Assembly (NCBI GenBank): GCA_016795065.1
Contig: JAEUIU010000031.1
Location: 1-64,000, forward strand
DNA: 64,000 bases
From: Phycisphaerae bacterium
GTDB lineage: Bacteria; Planctomycetota; Phycisphaerae; Phycisphaerales; SM1A02
Direction of reading: 5' to 3'
Shown: piece after piece, positions 51,631 to 60,446 of the stretch
Layout of the letters: every line of letters starts with the position of its first letter
How positions within the stretch are numbered: the stretch's first letter is position 1
The notes under the pieces: model-generated
Database searches by the model: none
What the model saw: only the letters and a program-made list of their open reading frames with translations
Told to the model about the DNA's origin: nothing
Program-made: the position numbers and the translations under genes

Positions 51631-51966
51631 TCAGTGCGTTGGCTCGTGGGCCAGCGACTCGGCGCGATCCGCGTCGGCGCCGTCAAAAACGATGGCGACG
51701 ACCATGTGGCCCTCCTCATTGGAGGTTCGGACGACCGTGCCTTCGATCAGGTCTGAACTCCGAACCACAATCGGACCGGCCGCGGCAGGCAGGCCGACCC
51801 GGACCCGCTCACCGTTACGGAACGGGGCGCCGCCGCGAAGTTCGAGCATCGCCCCATCACGCGAGAGGTCGCGGGTGACCCCTGGGAGGAATCGAAGGGT
51901 GCGGGGATGCCAGACCTTGCAGGGGAGTTGGAGGTTGGTGCGGGATGCTGATCTTCGTTCGTCCAT
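51631..51966 (-). CDS. PilZ domain protein
   Basis: A 111-residue cytoplasmic protein with a single PilZ fold, a possible cyclic-di-GMP receptor. The RxxxR element is near the start (ERRSASRTNLQLPCKVWH) and the second element is TRDLSRDGAMLELRGG, matching the (D/N)xSxxG motif. The start at 51966 is set by the domain and an AGGA nearby; the frame is open to 52053. Flanked by a DUF3592 gene (90 bases upstream) and nadA downstream. The target of the receptor is unknown. Confidence 0.8.
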   Translation of the reverse strand: MDERRSASRTNLQLPCKVWHPRTLRFLPGVTRDLSRDGAMLELRGGAPFRNGERVRVGLPAAAGPIVVRSSDLIEGTVVRTSNEEGHMVVAIVFDGADADRAESLAHEPTH

Positions 51967-52056
51967 GGGTGGAATCCTGGCCACGGCCACCCCGGCTATC
52001 GGACGAACCTGCCCGGGACTTCGGCCCATCTTCCGAAACGAGCCTCTCCCCAACGT

Positions 52057-52476
52057 TCATTTCTTCAGGCGAATGGAGAACCCGATTCCCGTGAAGACGA
52101 GGGCCATCACGAAGATCAACCCGGGCACGAACCAGTTGCGAAACGCCGTGTCGATCGATGCGGATGTGGGGTCGTTAGGGTCATAGCGAACCGGAACGAC
52201 AGCCCCCACTGAGTAGGGGTGCGACGTCGACAGTCCGCTGATGAACTCATGCTCGGCGCCTGCGGCATCCGTGAACCGGACATGCTCGGCATAGGTCGTC
52301 GACTTGCGGCTTCGACGGCGATCGAGCTCGGTGACCGTTCCGCTGGTGGCCACTGCGTTGTCGAGCCACAGCTTGGTTCGGATCGCCAGTACTCCGGCGA
52401 CGACTTGGCCGGAGAGCCCGACGATCAGGAAAATCAGGCCGAGGATCCGCGCGGCACGAGGAGAGCGACGTCGCAT
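52057..52476 (-). CDS. DUF3592 membrane protein
   Basis: A 139-residue protein with two membrane helices (ILGLIFLIVGLSGQVVAGVL and VPGLIFVMALVFTGIGFSIR) enclosing an extracytoplasmic beta-rich loop. The loop shows the DUF3592 pattern: ATSGTVTELDRRR, YAEHVRFTDAAGAEHEF, then YSVGAVVPVRYDPNDPTSAS. The family is widespread in bacteria and its function is undefined. It is first in a minus-strand run with PilZ and nadA and is divergent from ispE. Confidence 0.85.
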   Translation of the reverse strand: MRRRSPRAARILGLIFLIVGLSGQVVAGVLAIRTKLWLDNAVATSGTVTELDRRRSRKSTTYAEHVRFTDAAGAEHEFISGLSTSHPYSVGAVVPVRYDPNDPTSASIDTAFRNWFVPGLIFVMALVFTGIGFSIRLKK

Positions 52477-52562
52477 GGAAGATCATGGTCTGCGGGAGTC
52501 AGCTTCGACTCAAGGCTGTGGCGGGAAAATCGTCGACGTTGGGCGTACCCTGCCCAAAACCC

Positions 52563-53483
52563 ATGCGACATTCCGTCCTGGCTCTCGCGCCGGCGAAACT
52601 CAACCTCGCCCTCTCCGTCGGACCTCCCGGCGTCGATCGCATGCACCCGATCTCGTCGTGGATGGTGACGGTGGACCTGCATGACGAGCTGCTCCTGACC
52701 CGACTGCCCGAGGAGAGCCTCTCTCGCTACGCGATCCTCTGGCACGACGACGCGAAGCGGCGAAGCGACATCGACTGGTCGATCACCAAGGACCTCGCGG
52801 TGCGGGCTCACATCTCGCTTCAGGAGCACATCGGCAGACCGCTGCCGATCCAGCTCAAGCTGGAGAAGCGGATTCCCGTCGGCGGCGGGCTTGGCGGCGG
52901 AAGTTCCGACGCGGCCGCGATGCTCCACGGCCTGAACGAACTGTTTGGTCTCGGGCTCTCGGTCGAGCGGCTCGCGTCGATCGCCAGCGAGCTCGGCTCC
53001 GACGTCGCGTTTCTCGTGCACGGTGGCAGCGCGATCGTCGAGGGAATCGGCGAACGGATCGAGCCTCATGCCGCGCCGCCTGACTTGGATGTCGTGATCG
53101 CCTTCCCAAACGCCACCTGCCCGACCGGTCCTGTCTACGGGGCGTTCGACCGAAACGGAATGCGGGCCAAGCAGAAGCTCGATCCGCAGCGCGTTCGTGC
53201 TCTCGTCGGCCGGCGCATCGCCCCGGACGCCTGCTTCAATGACCTCGCCGGGCCCGCGTTGGAGGTCGCCCCGACGCTCCGCGATGATCTTGAGGAACTC
53301 TCGCATCTCGCCGAGCGGCCAGCGCACGTTTCCGGATCGGGATCGTCCCTCTTTGTCGTGTGCGACGATCCGCTCCATGCAGCCGCCCTCGCGGATGCCA
53401 GTACCACACGTCTCGGATTGCCGGCGGTTCCTGCCCGCGCCATCGCGCGGCCGCCGGTCGTCGTACCCAAGATCTCTCACTAA
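52563..53483 (+). CDS. ispE: 4-diphosphocytidyl-2-C-methyl-D-erythritol kinase
   Basis: A 306-residue GHMP-family kinase of the MEP isoprenoid pathway. Motif 1 is LAPAKLNLALSVGPPGVDRM, motif 2 is PVGGGLGGGSSDAAA (ATP-binding Gly loop), and motif 3 is HVSGSGSSLFVV. LGSDVAFLVHGGSAIVEG supplies the catalytic Asp region. The ATG at 52563 is taken from the start of motif 1; the frame is open upstream. It is followed after ten bases by an M3 peptidase gene on the same strand, so they are probably cotranscribed, although their functions are unrelated. Confidence 0.92.
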   Translation: MRHSVLALAPAKLNLALSVGPPGVDRMHPISSWMVTVDLHDELLLTRLPEESLSRYAILWHDDAKRRSDIDWSITKDLAVRAHISLQEHIGRPLPIQLKLEKRIPVGGGLGGGSSDAAAMLHGLNELFGLGLSVERLASIASELGSDVAFLVHGGSAIVEGIGERIEPHAAPPDLDVVIAFPNATCPTGPVYGAFDRNGMRAKQKLDPQRVRALVGRRIAPDACFNDLAGPALEVAPTLRDDLEELSHLAERPAHVSGSGSSLFVVCDDPLHAAALADASTTRLGLPAVPARAIARPPVVVPKISH

Positions 53484-53493
53484 CGATTCGTCC

Positions 53494-55224
53494 ATGACCA
53501 CGACCACCCTGCCCTTCGGTTCGGTACCCACCTCACGAAGGTCAGCGGTTCCCGCGACCATCGACGCGACGCGATGGGAGTCGCTCGGGCCACTCTACGC
53601 CCAGCTTCTCTCCCGCACGCTGAAGTGCGAGAGTTGCCTCGAGAACCTGATCCTCGATCGAAGCGAACTCGACGCCGCGGCGAGCGAGGCCGAGGCGAAC
53701 CTCTACATCAACATGACCCGACGGACCTCCGACGCCCAGGCCCAGGGCGCCTTCACGGACTTCGTCGAGCATGTCGAGCCGAAGCTGCGGACGATCGCCT
53801 TCGAGCTCGATCGGAAGATCGCGACGAGTCCTTTCGTCGAGCGTCTCGACCAGCAGCGCTACGGCGTCCTGCTGCGACGGCTAAAAGTCGATGTCGAGCT
53901 CTTCCGCGAGGAGAACGTCGCCCTCCAGACCGAGGTCACCAAGCTTGACCAGGAGTACGCGAAGATCAACGGGGCGATGACGGTCGAGTTTGATGGCAAG
54001 ACCAGGACGCTCCCGCAGATGGCCCGCTACTTCGAGGAGACTGACCGCGCGGTGCGCGAGCGGGCGTGGCGTGCGGTCAATGAGCGGCGGCTCGTCGACG
54101 CGGACCGGATGGACGACATCTACGACCGGATGATCGCCCTGCGCCACCGCATGGGAGTCAACGCGGGGTTCGCCAACTTCCGCGACTACCAGCATCGCAA
54201 GCTCCATCGTTTCGACTACACGCCGACGGATTGCGCGACCTTCCATGCGGCGGTCGAGACGACCTGCGTGCCGGCGATGCGCGAACTCCATCGCGAACGT
54301 GCGACGGCCCTGGGATTGGCGCCTCTGCGGCCGTGGGATCTGGCCGTCGATCCGCGCGGGCGGCCGCCGCTCAGGCCCTTCACCGACGCCGATGATCTCG
54401 TGAACCGCACCGCCACGATCTTCGCCCGCATGGACGAGGGCTTCGGCTCGATGTTCCAAACGCTGCGGGTCGGCGACTGTCTCGATCTGGAAAGTCGCGA
54501 AGGAAAGGCGCCGGGCGGCTACCAGTATCAGCGACAGCGCTCACGCCAGCCGTTCATCTTCATGAATGCGGCGGGGCTGCATCGCGACGTCGTCACGATG
54601 GTCCACGAGGCGGGCCACGCGTTCCACTCGATCCTCTCCAAGGACGATCCGATCCTCGAGTATCGAAGCAGTCCCATGGAGTTCGCCGAGGTCGCGAGCA
54701 CAGCGATGGAGTTACTCACGCTGCCGTACCTCGAGACCTTCTACAGCCCGGCCGATGCCGACCGTGCCCGCCGTGAACGATTGGAGAAGTTCCCCACGCT
54801 CATGCCGTGGATCGCCCAGATCGATGCCTTCCAGCACTGGGTCTACACCAACCCGTCCCATTCGCGAAGCGAGCGAGCGAAGGCGTGGGCCGATCTCAAC
54901 CGGCGGTTCGGCCCGATCGTCGATTGGTCGGGGCTGGAGCCGTACACCGAACGCTCTTGGCAACGCCAACTTCACCTCTTCGGCGTGCCCTTCTACTACA
55001 TCGAGTACGGCATCGCCGAGATCGGGGCGATGCAGGTTTGGCTGCGATCGCTGACCTCGGAAGCCGATGCGTTCTCTCGTTATCAACAGGGCCTTTCCCT
55101 TGGCGGATCGCGACCGCTGCCGGAACTCTTCGAAGCTGCGGGCGGTCGCTTCGGCTTCGGACCCGAGGTCATCGGTTCACTCATGGCCCAGACGAGATCA
55201 GCCCTCGCCCGACTGCCGCTCTGA
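53494..55224 (+). CDS. M3 family oligoendopeptidase
   Basis: A 576-residue zinc peptidase of the PepF/M3B group that degrades oligopeptides in the cytoplasm. The zinc site is HEAGHAFHS (His371-Glu-Ala-Gly-His375), with the downstream ligand Glu probably in SPMEFAEVASTAMELL. Other family segments are FREENVALQTEVTKLDQEYA, TLPQMARYFEETDRAVRERA and FQHWVYTNP. No signal peptide is seen. The start ATG at 53494 lies ten bases after ispE. A perfect palindrome follows the stop. Confidence 0.93.
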   Translation: MTTTTLPFGSVPTSRRSAVPATIDATRWESLGPLYAQLLSRTLKCESCLENLILDRSELDAAASEAEANLYINMTRRTSDAQAQGAFTDFVEHVEPKLRTIAFELDRKIATSPFVERLDQQRYGVLLRRLKVDVELFREENVALQTEVTKLDQEYAKINGAMTVEFDGKTRTLPQMARYFEETDRAVRERAWRAVNERRLVDADRMDDIYDRMIALRHRMGVNAGFANFRDYQHRKLHRFDYTPTDCATFHAAVETTCVPAMRELHRERATALGLAPLRPWDLAVDPRGRPPLRPFTDADDLVNRTATIFARMDEGFGSMFQTLRVGDCLDLESREGKAPGGYQYQRQRSRQPFIFMNAAGLHRDVVTMVHEAGHAFHSILSKDDPILEYRSSPMEFAEVASTAMELLTLPYLETFYSPADADRARRERLEKFPTLMPWIAQIDAFQHWVYTNPSHSRSERAKAWADLNRRFGPIVDWSGLEPYTERSWQRQLHLFGVPFYYIEYGIAEIGAMQVWLRSLTSEADAFSRYQQGLSLGGSRPLPELFEAAGGRFGFGPEVIGSLMAQTRSALARLPL

Positions 55225-55239
55225 GTGATGAAAGCAACC

Positions 55240-55253
55240 GCAGTGATCACTGC
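55240..55253. promoter_or_regulatory. Perfect 14-bp palindrome
   Basis: GCAGTGATCACTGC is a perfect inverted repeat 16 bases after the M3 peptidase stop. It could be a dimeric regulator site for the decarboxylase gene downstream, or part of a transcript end. The symmetry is seen directly; function is inferred. Confidence 0.35.
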
Positions 55254-55408
55254 CGATAACGCGGGTCGCCGCTCCAACCACCGCCATCCCTTGGGGTTGA
55301 ATCACACAGCTTGCCGCAAAGTGTGAGGGTGGCACTCCCCTTCCGTGAAACTCGCGGCACTATTCGTGCGACCCTCCTGGTGGGGGCGGATGGGAACAAG
55401 GGAAACAC

Positions 55409-55441
55409 CGCAGGCGGCGCTTCGGCTCCGTCTGCGTTTTT
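55409..55441 (+). terminator. Intrinsic terminator with UUCG loop upstream of decarboxylase gene
   Basis: CGCAGGCGGCGC and GCTCCGTCTGCG pair around a TTCG tetraloop with two imperfect positions, followed by TTTTT. It lies 185 bases after the M3 peptidase stop and 97 bases before the decarboxylase ATG on the same strand, so it may end the ispE-M3 transcript or act as an attenuator for the next gene. The rest of the 55225-55537 gap shows only the palindrome at 55240. Confidence 0.7.
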
Positions 55442-55537
55442 CGCTTTTGCCCCTATCTTGCCTCGCTTGCCTTCCTTGCCAATTAGCGCCCCCAACCAAC
55501 GGAGCTTCCGATCGAACGTCCGATTCACGACCGACAC

Positions 55538-56947
55538 ATGTCTCCCGAGGAGTTTCGCCGAGCGGGCCATGCGGCCATCGATTGGATCGCCTCGTACCTC
55601 GAGAGCATCGAATCGCGGCGTGTCCTCAGCGACGTGTCGCCCGGGGCGATTCGCCAACGAATGCCTGCGGAACCGCCCCCGCGGAGCGAACCGTTCGAGG
55701 CGTGGATGGCGGATCTTGAGCGGGTCGTGATGCCGGGCCTCACCCATTGGCAGAGCCCCAACTTCTTCGCCTACTTTCCCGCCAACGCGAGCGAGCCGTC
55801 GATCTTGGGCGAACTCATCTCGGCGGGACTTGGCGTACAAGGCATGCTCTGGGCGACGAGCCCGGCCTGCACCGAGGTCGAGACCCACGTTCTCGATTGG
55901 CTGGTGGGCATGCTCGGACTGCCTGATGCCTTTCGTTCAACCGGCGCCGGTGGCGGCGTCTTGCAGGACACTGCATCGAGTTCCATTCTCTGTGCCTTGC
56001 TCGCCGCCCGCGAACGGGCAACGGGCTTTCGATCCAACGCCGAGGGCCTTGCAGCCTGCACGCAACGGCTGGTCGCCTACACGAGCACGCAGACGCACTC
56101 GTCGCTCGCGAAGGCGATGCGCATCGCAGGGCTCGGCGAGGCGGCCTTGCGCTTGGTGGATGTCGATGAGAACCACGCCATGCGCCCCGAAGCCCTTGAG
56201 GTCCGGATCAGCGCCGATCGGCAGGCCGGGCTGACGCCCTTCTTCGTGTGCGCGACGATCGGGACCACCTCGAGCAACGCGATCGATCCGGTCGAAGCGA
56301 TCGGTGAACTCGCCCGCCGGTACGGCATGTGGCTGCACGTCGACGCGGCGATGAGCGGCACGGCGGCCCTTTGCCCTGAGTTTCGTTGGATCAACCGCGG
56401 CGTCGAACTTGCCGACAGCTACTGCTTCAATCCGCACAAGTGGATGTTCACGAACTTCGACTGCGACGTGCTGTGGGTGCGCGACCGTTCGGCCCTCATC
56501 AACACCCTCACGGTGCTGCCTGAGTACCTGAAGAACAAGGCCACCGAAAGCGGCGCCGTCTTCGACTACCGCGACTGGCACATTCCGTTGGGTCGGCGCT
56601 TCCGGGCCCTCAAGCTCTGGTTCGTGATCCGCCACTACGGGATCGAAGGACTGCAGGCGCTCATCCGCCACCACGTGGCTCTTGCCGAACTCTTCGAGTC
56701 GCTGGTGCGAGCCGACGATCGGTTTGAGGTGGTCGCCCCACGGCCGCTCAACCTGATCTGCTTCCGACTGCGTGGCGACGACGTCGCCAACGAGCGCTTG
56801 CTCGAGCGCATCAACGCCAGCGGCCGGGCCTATCTCTCCCACACGAAACTGAACGGCCGGTTCGTCCTCCGCATGTCGATCGGGCAGACGAAGGTCCAAG
56901 AGCGACACGTCCGCGCCGCGTGGCAGCTCATTCGCGAGTGCGTATGA
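55538..56947 (+). CDS. PLP-dependent group II amino-acid decarboxylase (aromatic type)
   Basis: A 469-residue enzyme of the aromatic-L-amino-acid/tyrosine/histidine decarboxylase group. The PLP Lys is Lys301 in FNPHKWMFTNFDCDVLW; other blocks are LTHWQSPNFFAYFPANAS, GLGVQGMLWATSPACTEVE, GGVLQDTASSSILCALLAAR and WLHVDAAMSGTAALCPEFR (the PLP-stacking region and Asp). C-terminal NLICFRLRG and LNGRFVLRMSIGQ are also typical. Length and order are canonical for DOPA/Trp-type enzymes. The substrate cannot be fixed by eye. It converges with a metallophosphoesterase gene, leaving three bases. Confidence 0.93.
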   Translation: MSPEEFRRAGHAAIDWIASYLESIESRRVLSDVSPGAIRQRMPAEPPPRSEPFEAWMADLERVVMPGLTHWQSPNFFAYFPANASEPSILGELISAGLGVQGMLWATSPACTEVETHVLDWLVGMLGLPDAFRSTGAGGGVLQDTASSSILCALLAARERATGFRSNAEGLAACTQRLVAYTSTQTHSSLAKAMRIAGLGEAALRLVDVDENHAMRPEALEVRISADRQAGLTPFFVCATIGTTSSNAIDPVEAIGELARRYGMWLHVDAAMSGTAALCPEFRWINRGVELADSYCFNPHKWMFTNFDCDVLWVRDRSALINTLTVLPEYLKNKATESGAVFDYRDWHIPLGRRFRALKLWFVIRHYGIEGLQALIRHHVALAELFESLVRADDRFEVVAPRPLNLICFRLRGDDVANERLLERINASGRAYLSHTKLNGRFVLRMSIGQTKVQERHVRAAWQLIRECV

Positions 56948-56950
56948 CGA

Positions 56951-57874
56951 TCACTCGCTGCGCGCCGTGAGCACAACGACCTCGGGCGGGCAATTCACCC
57001 GCAGCGGGAACCACGCCCCGAGGCCGACGGTCACGAAGAGAATCGAATCGTCGCGCCGATAGAGTCCGGCGCGAAGCCTGCGTCGGAAGGAAATGTCGTT
57101 GGAGCGCTTGCGGAGGCTGACCTGGCCGCCGTGGGTGTGGCCCGAGAGCGTGAGCGGGACCCCGAGCCGCGCCGCGCCGACGAAGGCCTTCGGATTGTGG
57201 GCAAGGAGAAGGTCCACGCCGCCCGCGCCGCGCCAGACTCGTCCGACGCGCGTCGAGCATTCGCGAATCGACTTTCCCCAATCGATGCCGCCGACGCGCA
57301 GGCCGCAGGTCAGCGTGACGCTCTCATCCACCAGCGTCTGCACGCCGGCCGCCTTCGCCATGCGGACCAGCTTCCGTCCGTTGTCGAGGTGATCGTGATT
57401 GCCTAGGACAAGGAGCGAACCCAACGGGGCGCCGACCGCGCCGAGGGCCGCGAGTACCCCATCGACGCCGCACTCGAGGCCGAGATCGACGACGTCGCCC
57501 GTGCAGGCGACCAGATCGGGCTTGAGGTCCCGCACTGTGTTGACGACATCAATCGCCCGCTCCGAGGTCATCAGATGCCCGACGTGAAAGTCGCTGATGT
57601 GGGCGATGCGAAGGCCGTCGAACTGCGTCGGCCAGCGGGGAATGCGAAGCTCGAGTTCGCGCGTCTCGACATTCTGTGCCCGATGGCGCCGACTCAAGCC
57701 GCCGCGGGTCATGCGGTCCGCGGTCACGGTGAGGAGGAAGTGCCGGACCTTCGCCCGAAGGTACTTGCTCAAGACGCCGCGCTTGGGCGTGACCTCATCG
57801 GCTTCCGAGCCGTGGCCACTGCCCTTCGGCCCTGCCTCGGCATCGGAACGCTCTCCGCGGGCCTCCTCGATCAT
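56951..57874 (-). CDS. Calcineurin-like metallophosphoesterase (YkuE-like)
   Basis: A 307-residue phosphoesterase with the complete motif set: ISDFHVGHLM (Asp and His), TGDVVDLGLECG (GDxxD), GNHDHLD, LLLAHNPKAF and TLSGHTHGGQVSL. The N-terminal 75 residues are polar with a hydrophobic or amphipathic stretch and may tether it to the membrane. The family acts on phosphodiesters, for example lipid-linked ones, with two metals. It is divergent in orientation from its neighbours' roles and no operon partner is evident; the beta-barrel gene lies 15 bases upstream on the same strand. Confidence 0.88.
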   Translation of the reverse strand: MIEEARGERSDAEAGPKGSGHGSEADEVTPKRGVLSKYLRAKVRHFLLTVTADRMTRGGLSRRHRAQNVETRELELRIPRWPTQFDGLRIAHISDFHVGHLMTSERAIDVVNTVRDLKPDLVACTGDVVDLGLECGVDGVLAALGAVGAPLGSLLVLGNHDHLDNGRKLVRMAKAAGVQTLVDESVTLTCGLRVGGIDWGKSIRECSTRVGRVWRGAGGVDLLLAHNPKAFVGAARLGVPLTLSGHTHGGQVSLRKRSNDISFRRRLRAGLYRRDDSILFVTVGLGAWFPLRVNCPPEVVVLTARSE

Positions 57875-57889
57875 GATCGCTCACCGTCC

Positions 57890-58765
57890 TCAGAAGCGGA
57901 TCGTGACGCCCGCGAAGAGTCCGTAGACACCCAGGTCAAGGTCGCTCGCCGTGGCTGATCCGTCGAAATCCGCATCCGTCAGACGGTAGCCCAGGTGAGC
58001 GCCGACGTTCTCGTGGAAAAGAAGCTGGACGCCGGCCTGAAGCTCCACCGCGAGTCCGGTTCCATCCGCGTCGCCAGACACCCCAAAGGTCGGTCCAGCG
58101 CTGAAGCCAGCGCCGATGATGACCTCCTTGAGGAAGTTGAAATCGGCGCCCGGACGCAATCGCAACTGCAACTCGCCGCCCACGCGGGCCGACATCCACC
58201 CTCCGTCGGTGGCGGAGAGCGAGGACTGTGTGACGTTGAGGTCATTGAGCTCGACGTCGTGATAGGTCACGCCCAGCGTGGGGCTCAGACGCAGGTCCAG
58301 GCGATACGAGCCATCGTCGTTGACGTTCTCGCCGTAACGGTCGAAGGTGGCGTCACTCCACGGCGTGCATGCGTCACTAAAGGGCGTGAAGAGGGCGTAG
58401 CCAAGGTCCGCGGAAAGCCCCCACCACTGGAAGTCGCTCTGGAAGCTGTCGCCGCCCGAGGCGTATTCACCGTCGGTGTCGAACGAGAACCCAGCGAGGT
58501 GGGCGAAGCAGCGGTCGTAGGAGAGGCGAGCGTGGCCGGCGAAAGCGATCTCACTGTCGCGGAGGTCCAGGGCCTTGATGTCCCGGTTCACACCGGCGGC
58601 GGATGTCACGTTGCCGGTGAGGCGGGAGAACCAGGCGTCCGCGCCGAATTCGACGTGGACGGCCTCGTCGCTCCGCGGCGCTTTCACGGCGGGCGTGTCC
58701 TGCGCCAAAGCGAGGGGCGTGAGGGCGAGTGTGGAGAGAACCGCTGCAATCGAGTTCAAGCGCAT
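57890..58765 (-). CDS. Exported beta-barrel-like outer-membrane protein
   Basis: A 291-residue protein with a signal peptide (MRLNSIAAVLSTLALTPLAL, ending ALAQ before DTPAV); the ATG at 58765 was chosen over one at 58822. The mature part alternates amphipathic strands (HVEFGADAWFSRL, AFAGHARLSYDRC, WWGLSADLGYALF, VQLLFHENVGAHLGYRL) and ends with an aromatic residue (LFAGVTIRF), the pattern of outer-membrane barrels. No exact family is recognised. It is encoded just upstream of the metallophosphoesterase gene and divergent from the ArfB-like gene. Confidence 0.7.
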   Translation of the reverse strand: MRLNSIAAVLSTLALTPLALAQDTPAVKAPRSDEAVHVEFGADAWFSRLTGNVTSAAGVNRDIKALDLRDSEIAFAGHARLSYDRCFAHLAGFSFDTDGEYASGGDSFQSDFQWWGLSADLGYALFTPFSDACTPWSDATFDRYGENVNDDGSYRLDLRLSPTLGVTYHDVELNDLNVTQSSLSATDGGWMSARVGGELQLRLRPGADFNFLKEVIIGAGFSAGPTFGVSGDADGTGLAVELQAGVQLLFHENVGAHLGYRLTDADFDGSATASDLDLGVYGLFAGVTIRF

Positions 58766-58837
58766 GACGGAAGCGTACCGCAACGATTTGCGGTTGAGGG
58801 CAGCGCTGGGATACTCCACCACGAGACACAGACCCGA

Positions 58838-59356
58838 ATGAACGACCCTCGCTCACCCAATCCCAACCCGAAGCCGATCCCACGGATTCCCCCGAAGCCT
58901 CCCGCGCCTCCCGTGCGGCCGGCCGATGCGGTCGACCTCGGGCGCGGAGCCTGGGTGGCCAAAAGCGCGGCGGTCTTCACGTTCTCGCGATCGGGCGGAC
59001 CGGGCGGACAGAACGTCAACAAGGTCAACACGCGGGCCGACCTCCATGTGGCCATCGATGCGATCCGCAACCTCATGCCGATCGCTCGGGATCGTCTCCT
59101 CCAGCTCGCTGGCAGCCATCTCGTCCGCGGCGAGGGTGGCAGCGGCTCGCTGCATTTCACCGCCGACGAGTTCCGCTCGCAGTTTGAGAATCGCGAAGCT
59201 TGCCTGGAGCGCCTGCGGGACCTGGTGACCGCTGCGGCCACGATTCCGAAGAAGCGAAAGAAGACCAAGCCGAGCCGCGGGTCGAAACTGCGCCGACTCG
59301 ATGCGAAGAAGAAGGAAGGCGAGAAAAAACGTAGGCGCACGGAACGCTTTGAGTAG
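58838..59356 (+). CDS. ArfB/YaeJ-like class I release factor domain protein
   Basis: A 172-residue protein with the catalytic GGQ loop of class I release factors (FSRSGGPGGQNVNKVNTRAD, about residues 48-67), used to hydrolyse peptidyl-tRNA on stalled ribosomes. No codon-recognition domain is present, which indicates ribosome rescue (ArfB type) rather than normal termination. The C-terminus is strongly basic (KKRKKTKPSRGSKLRRLDAK then KKKRRRTERFE-like), as needed to enter an empty mRNA channel. A Pro-rich N-terminal extension (KPIPRIPPKPPAPPVRP) is longer than in typical ArfB of about 140 residues. Confidence 0.88.
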   Translation: MNDPRSPNPNPKPIPRIPPKPPAPPVRPADAVDLGRGAWVAKSAAVFTFSRSGGPGGQNVNKVNTRADLHVAIDAIRNLMPIARDRLLQLAGSHLVRGEGGSGSLHFTADEFRSQFENREACLERLRDLVTAAATIPKKRKKTKPSRGSKLRRLDAKKKEGEKKRRRTERFE

Positions 59357-59396
59357 GATGCGGCGAGCGTGGTGTTAGCTACGCCTTGGAGGTGCC

Positions 59397-60446
59397 GTGA
59401 TCGGACTCTTGCTTCCCGCGATCGTGCTGACTCTCGCGGCCGTTTCGCCGGCGACCACAGGCGACGAGGTCGTCGTTGATCGAACTCTCGTGGAACGTGC
59501 GGCGGCAGCGGCAGAACGGGCCCTTCCCAAAGGCCGACGGCTGCGCTGTGAAGTGTCGACCGAATGGCACCGGGCGCCGGATGGAGCCGAGCATATCGAT
59601 CCCAAAGTGCCGCCCTACACGACAGAAAGCCACATCGTTTCGATGTGGGGAGATCGGACGGTGTGCGAGCGTGTGGTCAGTTTGAACGCCGGGTATAGCT
59701 ATGCCAAGGCCTTTGACGACGGCTACCTCTATAACATCGCACTGGCCGAGAATGACTGTTCGGTGCAGAAACACGACCTGTTCGACGTCGATACCTTCGG
59801 CCTTCCGCTTCTTCTCCAGATCGACGTCCCGTCGGCGATCGGCGGCCAGGGCAGTGTCGCGGAAACTATTCGGCGCGGAACGGCTGTCGCAGTTGAGGAG
59901 ACCGGCACGCACATCTCGATACGCCTGATTCCGCCTGGCGCACAAGAGGCGCTCGACAAGGCGACGGACGAGCGTAAGGCGCCGCGCATGAAGGCGTGGG
60001 TTTATGGCGTCACGGTGGACACCGCCGACCCGCCGAGGCTGGTCGAGGCGTGGACCGAACTTCCGGCCCTGAAATCCCGTCTTCCCGATGGCACCGAACG
60101 GGACACCCCGGCGCGCAACGACCGTTGGACCGTCGTCGAGTGGCAGGGCGTCGGTGACGAGACCATCGCCCGGGTCCTGCGCCGCACCACGTCCGATCCG
60201 AGTGACGGACGCGAGATCGTCGAGGTCGTGAGGGTGATCGAGGTCGAGGCCATTCCGGTGCACGTTCCACCGCCGCCGATTCTCGCCGACGGGTTCCAGG
60301 TGAGGGCCACGAAGGACAAGCTTCTCTTCGTCGTCGGGAGCCGCGACATCACCTATCAGGGACGGACGTTGCGGCTCAAGGAACCGCTTCGCAAGCATCC
60401 CGGAGCGAAGCTCGAAGAGCTGATCGCGACGGCGGAGGCTCGCTGA
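59397..60446 (+). CDS. Exported protein of unknown function
   Basis: A 349-residue protein with a GTG start (GGAGG at 59388-59392, spacing short at four bases) and a signal peptide (LLLPAIVLTLAAVSPATTG). The mature part is a mixed alpha/beta protein with TTESHIVSMWGDRTVCERV, GGQGSVAETIRRGTAVAVEE and WTVVEWQGVGDETIARVLRR. No family is recognised. The C-terminal region (GRTLRLKEPLRKHPGAKLEE) is basic. The next gene starts one base inside its stop (TGATG), so they form an operon of two exported proteins. Confidence 0.75.
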   Translation: MIGLLLPAIVLTLAAVSPATTGDEVVVDRTLVERAAAAAERALPKGRRLRCEVSTEWHRAPDGAEHIDPKVPPYTTESHIVSMWGDRTVCERVVSLNAGYSYAKAFDDGYLYNIALAENDCSVQKHDLFDVDTFGLPLLLQIDVPSAIGGQGSVAETIRRGTAVAVEETGTHISIRLIPPGAQEALDKATDERKAPRMKAWVYGVTVDTADPPRLVEAWTELPALKSRLPDGTERDTPARNDRWTVVEWQGVGDETIARVLRRTTSDPSDGREIVEVVRVIEVEAIPVHVPPPPILADGFQVRATKDKLLFVVGSRDITYQGRTLRLKEPLRKHPGAKLEELIATAEAR

